Below are positions 1 through 7,200 of a DNA stretch of 9,445 bases, piece by piece (position 1 is the first letter of the stretch; the number at the start of each line of letters is the position of its first letter). The notes beneath the pieces are model-generated. The model ran no database searches and had not been told where the DNA came from. It was given only the letters and a program-made list of their open reading frames with translations. Made by a program: the position numbers and the translations under genes. The stretch is from NCBI GenBank assembly GCA_018813085.1, contig JAHJCI010000039.1:1-9445 (forward strand), written 5' to 3'. This stretch comes from Candidatus Omnitrophota bacterium (GTDB taxonomy: Bacteria; Omnitrophota; Gorgyraeia; Gygaellales; JAHJCI01).

Positions 1-1
1 A

Positions 2-1270
2 TATTTAATAGATAATAAGGGTTATTGGGAATTAACGGAATTACCGTCTACCCTCTTTTTAAAGGAAGAGCGCGCTAACGGATATAAATTTATTGAGATA
101 AAGCCAAATGAGGAAGAAATTCGCTTGGAAGATTTATGCAGAAAATTAGAAATAGAGACGCCTCAAGGATGGGATCGTAATATAGCGGGGGTTTATGCCA
201 GATTTAAGCCGTCGCTGATAAAAGAAGCAATCAAAGACGGCCTGACCAGAGAAGGCTGCAGATTTCTTCTTGAGGTATTTTCCGCAATGGGTATAGAGGC
301 TGAAGAGGTGGAGTCAATAAAAATATCACTTACTCAGGAAGGCCCTTATTACGGGGTATTTTGCGCCGATGTTAAGCTTAGAAACCAGGAAGTCCGGCAT
401 TTTGGATTGAATGTGGTTTTAAATAACAGCTTAAACGGCGATTTACAAAATGATTACCAAAACTTGAGTACCTTAGACGAACTACAAAACAAACTGGGAT
501 TAAAACTCGTCCCTCAGCCCTATGTTTTTGGGATAGGCAGATTCAAAGCCGATAGAGAAAATTCTATAGAGATGAGTTTCTTTACCGTTGAGTGGTTAAG
601 CGACTATTGCGAGATACATAGAGATAGATATGTTAACAGGGACAGATTATATCTTTTGCCAAATTATATCCAGGCAAAGACAAATATAATTGAGAAAATC
701 CTTAATGGAGAAGAATCCGCTTGCATAAGAAAAGAAATAATTTGCCTGCTTGCTTTGATTTTTGCCTCGACCTTTGAGGAGGGCAAGGGCGGATTAGTAA
801 TTAAGAGAATCAACTTAAACAACGGAGATTTTATGGCAAGAGCGCATCCGCAAGGGAAGTTCGATATTTGCCTAATTACCGCACGCGAATTTATAAGATT
901 AAGCACTCCTAAGGAATTCATCGATTATTTAATACAATATGAAAACGAAGAATATATAGAAAAAAAGTTAACCGCCGATGGAATACAGGTAAGGACTGAG
1001 AAATTTAAGTTTTATAAAGAAGTATCGGAAATAAAAGAAGCAATCAGGGGCGCATTAGTTAAGCTTTACGGAGAAAAAGAAGGCCTGGCTATCACTGAAA
1101 AATGGTTTGCTGATTATTATACAGATGATTCTATATTTGGTTTACACTCAAGGCGTATAGCTCATTATAGCGACGGGCAAGAAGCGAGAAAGAGGCTGGA
1201 GTCTAAAGAAAATCAGAACCGGTTAAAGGGACTTTTATTGGCTATGGATAGCAGGGATATGAATAAACAA
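2..1270 (+). other. Unrecognised N-terminal region, possibly a degenerate kinase-like fold
   Basis: Residues 1-423 are soluble, of mixed alpha/beta character, and rich in charged residues. I do not recognise a family with confidence. Three stretches recall the protein-kinase/aminoglycoside-phosphotransferase fold in the right order. A beta-rich segment (DVKLRNQEVRHFGLNVVL, about residues 124-141) is followed by a hinge-like FFTVEWLSDYCEIH with E197. Next comes INLNNGDFMA (N273, N274, D276), and then FDICLITAR with D288. In a true kinase the last two would be the catalytic loop and the DFG aspartate, but neither the HxD nor the DFG triplet is present, so the match may be accidental. The region ends in a basic stretch (RLESKENQNRLKG, then NKQKQAKPK) that looks like a linker. 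Its N-terminal limit is outside the window. Confidence 0.3.
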
Positions 1271-4200
1271 AAACAGGCGAAACCCAAGCTGGTAAGATTT
1301 AAGAATCAGAAAATCAAGCCTCTGCTGGATATTTTCGAAGCGGTAGATGATTTTGATGAACAGATGAAGATTTATCATAGTTTGTCGAGGCTCGCCAACC
1401 TTATTCATATCCCGGAGTTAATGAATTTCTATTTCAAGACGACGCGAGAAGATAAAAAGAACTGGGCCGCTATTTTACTACAGAGTTTGATGATACATGA
1501 AGATTCCATATTAACTGGTTCGCCTAAAAACGGGAATTCTATTGCTAGGACTAGCTTTAGCAGCCGCCTTGCCAAAATAAGAGCCTATATTTTAGACTTG
1601 ATTATGAATAATTCAAACAGCGCAAAGACAGTATTAGATTGTTGCGCTTCGGATTGTAGCGCTACTCTGGATGTTGCCAAAATAATCCATGAACAGGATC
1701 GGGGCGTAAAGATTATAGCCATGGATATCAACGCGGTTGTGTATAAATTGACCGATAAAGAGGGGAATTTTGCCGTGCTTGACTCCAGAGGCAAATTAAT
1801 ACGACTGGACAGGGAAGACGATGCATTAGCCGAATTAAGAAAATCTGATATACCTAAGTTATATAACAGGATGAAGGCTCATCTTAAGAGAAAAATCGAA
1901 GTTACTAATGATGGCATAGCTGCTAATAGATATGAGGACGGGGAAGGCAACAGGATAGAAGCAATATATTTGATCCATCCCGAAGCAATAGAGTGGGCAA
2001 TGAGTCATAATTTGGAATTCAGGCAAGGCAATTTCTTCGAGTTAACGCAAATAATTCCCCAAGAAAGCGTGGATATCGCTATTGCCGGTAATACGCTGGG
2101 AGAATGCTGGCAATATTATGACCGCCGGGATACTATAGAGGCAATGAAAGAAATCGGCCTTAGTTTAAAAGAAAAGGGTAAATTAATTGTGGGTAATAAT
2201 CCTTCGCTTGTCTCGCTAGTGGATTTTCAGTTTCATGTATATGAGCGCAAAGGCAATAGATTAGAACTAATAGATACAATGGGAGAGCCGCGGGTCTGGA
2301 AGAATACCATAGTAGAGAAAATCCCTCTTATAAAATCCGCGCATGCACAGCCAGATACGCTTAATGATCCTTTTAGTTCTTTTGGCGACCGGCCCAATAG
2401 AATGAGAAGGTATGACAGTCATTCTGCGAAATCAAATGACATGGCCCAAGACTATGAAGTCCTAGATATATCTAAGCAGCTGGATGGATTTACGAGTTTA
2501 ACTGAACTTGCGGGAAAGTTAGGAATTCCTAAGTCAACGCTTTCCCCATACTTAAAGCATATTATTGACAGACGAAATAGGGAACGTATAAACAGTTGGA
2601 TGCCGGCTTATAAATTATTCAATGAACGCACCGTAAAAGCGATGAGAGAGATAATAAAAGTTGTTGAGCAAGAAGGAGGCAAAGCCTCAATTACAACGAT
2701 AGCTCAAAGATTGAAAAAAAATAGGAAAGTGGTTTCGTCTGTTGTAAAACAGATGGATTTCGATTTGATAAACTGGTGTAGAAAAGTAACAGGACGGCTG
2801 CAGTTGGAAATTATCCGCCTGCAACCGGATAAAACCCGCCAGAAGATAATTCAGGCAATGAAGGAATTAGGTAACGAGGCATCCGTAAAGCAGATAACTG
2901 ACAGGTCCGGGCTGCCCGATTCCACTGTTTCTGATCATTTAAAAAAGATTAAACAGGGGGCAGGTGAATTGCCGATTAGAATTATTCCTCATCCAAGGGG
3001 AACGAATATGGCGAAGGCGCAGGATAGAGTAACAGTATCCAGAAATAAGCAACAGCCACAAAATGTCAGAGAGAAGAAAGCCGGGGCAAAAACAGAACCA
3101 AGAAGCACAACATTTAAGAACCCGACAATTAAGCAATCAGGATTGCCTAACCCTACTGAATCGCGCCAAATTACTATTGTTATCCATCAGGATACGAAAG
3201 TCCAAGATGAACCTGCGGGCGCTAAAGATAAGCAACAGTCGGTAGAGACAAAGCCTTTGGTTTCAGAAACACAGATTGTTCCCGCAAAGGAGGGGAATAA
3301 TAACCATACAATAATAAATTCTCAGTTATTCAGGCAATATCCGGGACAAATAATCGAAGAGGCGCAAAGAAACGGCAACAATGCTCTGGAGTTTATTAAG
3401 ATGCTCAACGGAGTCAGAAAGGGCCTGATTCAAAGAGGATATCCACCTGCCTTAGCTACCCTTTTAGCGCGCCATTACAAAGATTTAGAAAATGCTGTTA
3501 AGGGAGTGGAGGTAGCCGTTGAAGCATTCTTAAAAGACAGAGACCCCGCACAGGTAGAGTTTCTCAGAGAGTTAAAATCAATAGTTCCTCAGGAGTTTCG
3601 GAGATTATTTAATGATTTCTCTGACAGAAGGCCCGATATGTTAAAGCAGTTTCTAGAATTTCCCGAAGGTAAAGAGCTGGGGGACGTTCCTCAAGGGGAC
3701 ACCCGGCCTCAAAAATCTTTCGATAGAGATTCAGCCTTAAGAGATGACTATGGTCAGGCAGATAGAGGATTGTTCGGCAATGGCGCCCGCGAAAGAGTGT
3801 CTCGCCGCACAGGCGAGATTGATTATCTGCTTGAGGCTTACGAGAGCGCCGAACGGGCAGGGCTAACAGGAGATACTTTCGACAGGGATTCGTTTATGCC
3901 ATTTAGCCCAAGGCGAGGATTATTTGGAGTCAGATTCACAGGCACAAGGAAAAGTAGTCATAATATATCTGAGAATGAAGGTAATAACAACACAAAACTA
4001 CCATATGTAGTGATTAAGAAGGCAGGGGCAGAGTATAGAATTGTAGGCGTCAACCATATAATAAACTACCCTGCGCAGTTCGTAGATAAAGTTAGCAAAG
4101 ACAGCGATGTAATAATTCATGAAGGCACAATGCTTTTTGGTCAATCCCTGATATCCAAAATGAGCAATAAATTTTTCGGGATAATAGAGGAAGTAGCAAA

Positions 4201-7200
4201 TGGAATAATAAAGAAAATGACCGGCTCGACAGTCACTCAGGAGTCACATAGGTCAGAAACGCTTAAAGCCGGACAGACAGTATTAAATTTGGATCTTGCT
4301 AAAAAGCATCACAATTTTAGCCCAAATGCAATGTCTAAGCTAGAAATCGCCAATATTATGTTATTTGCAAGCATAATGACTTATGTGCTGAATTTCGTAG
4401 AAATGCCCGTGTTTCTTTTCTACCTTTGTATTGCAACGATTTTTTCTATATTTTTTCTGACTGATTACTTTTTAGTGCGCAAACAGCAAAATACCTACTT
4501 GCAAACCATAGCCCTCGATTTCAGAAACTTAATTCATGCCGCAAAACTATCTCATCTTCCAAAAGTACTCAACAAATCTGATTTAATCATGACTATTGTG
4601 GTTGGCGCTGCTCATGTGCAGGGAATAAAGGAGTATCTGGAAGATGATAGATTAAGGCAAAATCGCTGGAATGATTATCTTACTCAGCCTAAATTATGGC
4701 GCCAGATAAATAAATATGTAGACTTAACAATGTCTTTTGAGATTATAGAGATTTCCGCCGATGAAAATAACGAAAATATCGCTCAAATCATTGGCACAAT
4801 CGCTGATCTTCCCGGCCCGAGAGAGTTGTTGGCCAAACAGATTAGAAACAGGCTCCCCAGGCATTCCCTTGCCGCTCGCCTCTTGAATTTATTTAATTGC
4901 CGGAAGATTAATAATGCCCCGACAGAAGAAGACTTAGAACCGAGTTTCGTAGAAGAGATATTCAATGAGCTCCTGGCAGAATTAGAATCCACACAACCCG
5001 AAGCCGAAATTCAATTAGTTAAACATGCGTTTATATTTGCCAAACAGGCACATAAAGGGCAAATCAGGAAAGACAGAGTTACTCCCTATATCAGCCATCC
5101 CCTCATAGCAACACTTATTCTATTGTCTGAACTGGCATTGACAAATGAAGAGACAATTGCCGCGGTATTCTTGCATGATGTAGTTGAGGAAACTAAAAAT
5201 ACTATAGATGATATTGAAAGAGAGTTCGGCCCGGATATTGCCCGTAAGGTAGCTTTTCTTACGAAGCCAAGCAAGGATGAGGTTCCGGATGAACGGGAAC
5301 GCAACAGAGTATATTTTAATAACTTACTGGGCTCTCCTAGAGATGTCCAGCTGGCTAAGGTTGCCGACCGTCTGGCCAATATCAGGGATTTAAAAGGATT
5401 GACAGAGTTGGAACGTCTGCAATATTTATCTAAAACCTGCGACAGCTTTATTCCCTTCGTGCTTGATTCAGGGAGAATACCCATAGATATAAAGATAAAA
5501 GTATTAAGAGAATTGCTGAATTTCCCGGAGATGAGAGAATGGCTATCATTAAAACAGAGACTCGATATTCTATTCTTGTTAGGATTCGCGAATATAACAA
5601 CAAAGGACCTGGAAGATTTAGAGTACCGTTTAAAAAATTCAGCCAGAGAGGATATTCTTAATGCTTGGGGCAGTACAAGAGCTTTCTTAGGGGTATTATC
5701 CAGCGATGATTGGCAGGTTATAAAGTTGCACAATCTTAATCAATTAAAAGAAGAGGTTAGAGATAAAGCAGGCGAAATTTTAAATGAACTCAATAAAATT
5801 GCAGGTCCGGATTCTCTGGGAAGTAGAAATCAATTAGGATATGGGTTATTAAATGGAAACGCTCCCCAATGCCACGAATTTGAATTATTAGAAGGTATTA
5901 ACCATCTGACACGTACATTATTAGATTTGGATAGCCGGATTCCGGAAGGCGAACATATTGTAATTCTCTTTACAGGACAGAAGAAAACAGGCAAAACAAC
6001 CTTATGCCGTTTATTTAAGCGTTTTGGCTTGGTAGGTATTGATAAAGATGCAATGAATGTCATAGAGCTTGACCGGGAGGAAAAGAGAGTAGGTTATAAT
6101 AGGGATAAAGGCCCGGAGATTCTCAGAAAGATATTCTCTGAGAATAAAGGAAGATTTATTTTTATTGAGGGACTTAATGGGCCTTATTGGTTTAATGAAT
6201 ATTTCGATAAGGATAAAAATGTTCTTACGGATAACGCTGTTAAGTTAGATATGGCTGTGAAAGTAGAAGCGAGCACAGAGGTTAGAATAGAAAGGATTAA
6301 GCCCAAAGATAGGGTTTGGCTGTCTCTCGAGGAAGAAGCGTTTAATGAAGAACCGGCAGCCCTTAAGTTTGGAATACCGGCGTTCAGAATCAATAACGAT
6401 AAAAGTTTTAGCGAGTTAGGCAGGGAGCTTCATAATCAATTTACCAGAGATTCATATGTCCAAATAGCAGAGAAGAAAAAACTTAGTGTCGGTATGGTGA
6501 AATTCCTCATAAGGAAAAATCGGGGCCTCTGGGATAGAATCAAGAGGCATTCTCCATTCTTAAAACAGGGAAATCCCGGAGGAAAAACCAGAGATAGAAG
6601 GAAGGAGTTTGCCCAAAAAGTAAATGGAATTTTGCAAAACGATAGAAATCGCCATATTAAGATAATAACCTTCATTTCAGTATTTGCTATCTCTGTTCTT
6701 GTTATCTTTTTACGAGACATCATAGGGGGATTAGGGGTTATTGGTTATTTCGGAGCATTTCTTATCGCAATGTTCGATAATTTGGCAACTTTCATTCCCA
6801 TAGGCATTATAGCAATTACTTCCCTAGCAGCAAACTTTAATCCTGTTCTATTTGGTCTTTCCGCGGGCCTGGGAGCGACTTTTGGCCTAATTACCAGTTA
6901 TATTCTTGGCCGGAGCACAGTTAAAGAGCACAAAACGATAACCGGCTGGATGCATAAAAGATGGGCATGGGTGTTTATCATCTTGGCTAATTTTCTTCCT
7001 TTGCCTCTTGTTGGGTTTACCGGGATAGCAGCGGGTATCGCAACGTATCCTGCAAAAAAATACTTTATATTTTCTGGCTTAGGCAATATCCCAAAACATA
7101 TCCTCTATTTTATGTATGGCACCCCGTATGTATTTTTCATTATCTCCAAATTTTCCCTTGCCTTAGGCATAAGCGATACGCTTCTTTTGTTTTTATTAGA

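Noticed and set aside
3063..3245. Plus-strand open frame of 60 codons in another phase
   Set aside because: It overlaps the low-complexity linker of the giant frame. It has no convincing ribosome binding site or recognisable sequence, and it reflects the K/Q/R-rich composition of that stretch.
3286..3295. Strong Shine-Dalgarno-like AAAGGAGGGG inside the giant frame, as a possible internal start
   Set aside because: No ATG, GTG or TTG in the main frame lies at a suitable distance downstream (the following bases are AATAATAACCATACA). The match follows from the codons for A-K-E-G.
5086..5733. Open frame of 215 codons on the minus strand
   Set aside because: It lies exactly opposite the SpoT-type hydrolase and its following helices, whose motifs are unmistakable on the + strand. 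The minus-strand translation is serine- and leucine-rich with no domain pattern, as expected from an antisense shadow.
5411..5950. A (p)ppGpp synthetase domain expected after a SpoT-type hydrolase
   Set aside because: None of the synthetase or TGS signatures can be seen. The region is plain leucine-rich helix, so the protein should not be called a full RelA/SpoT.
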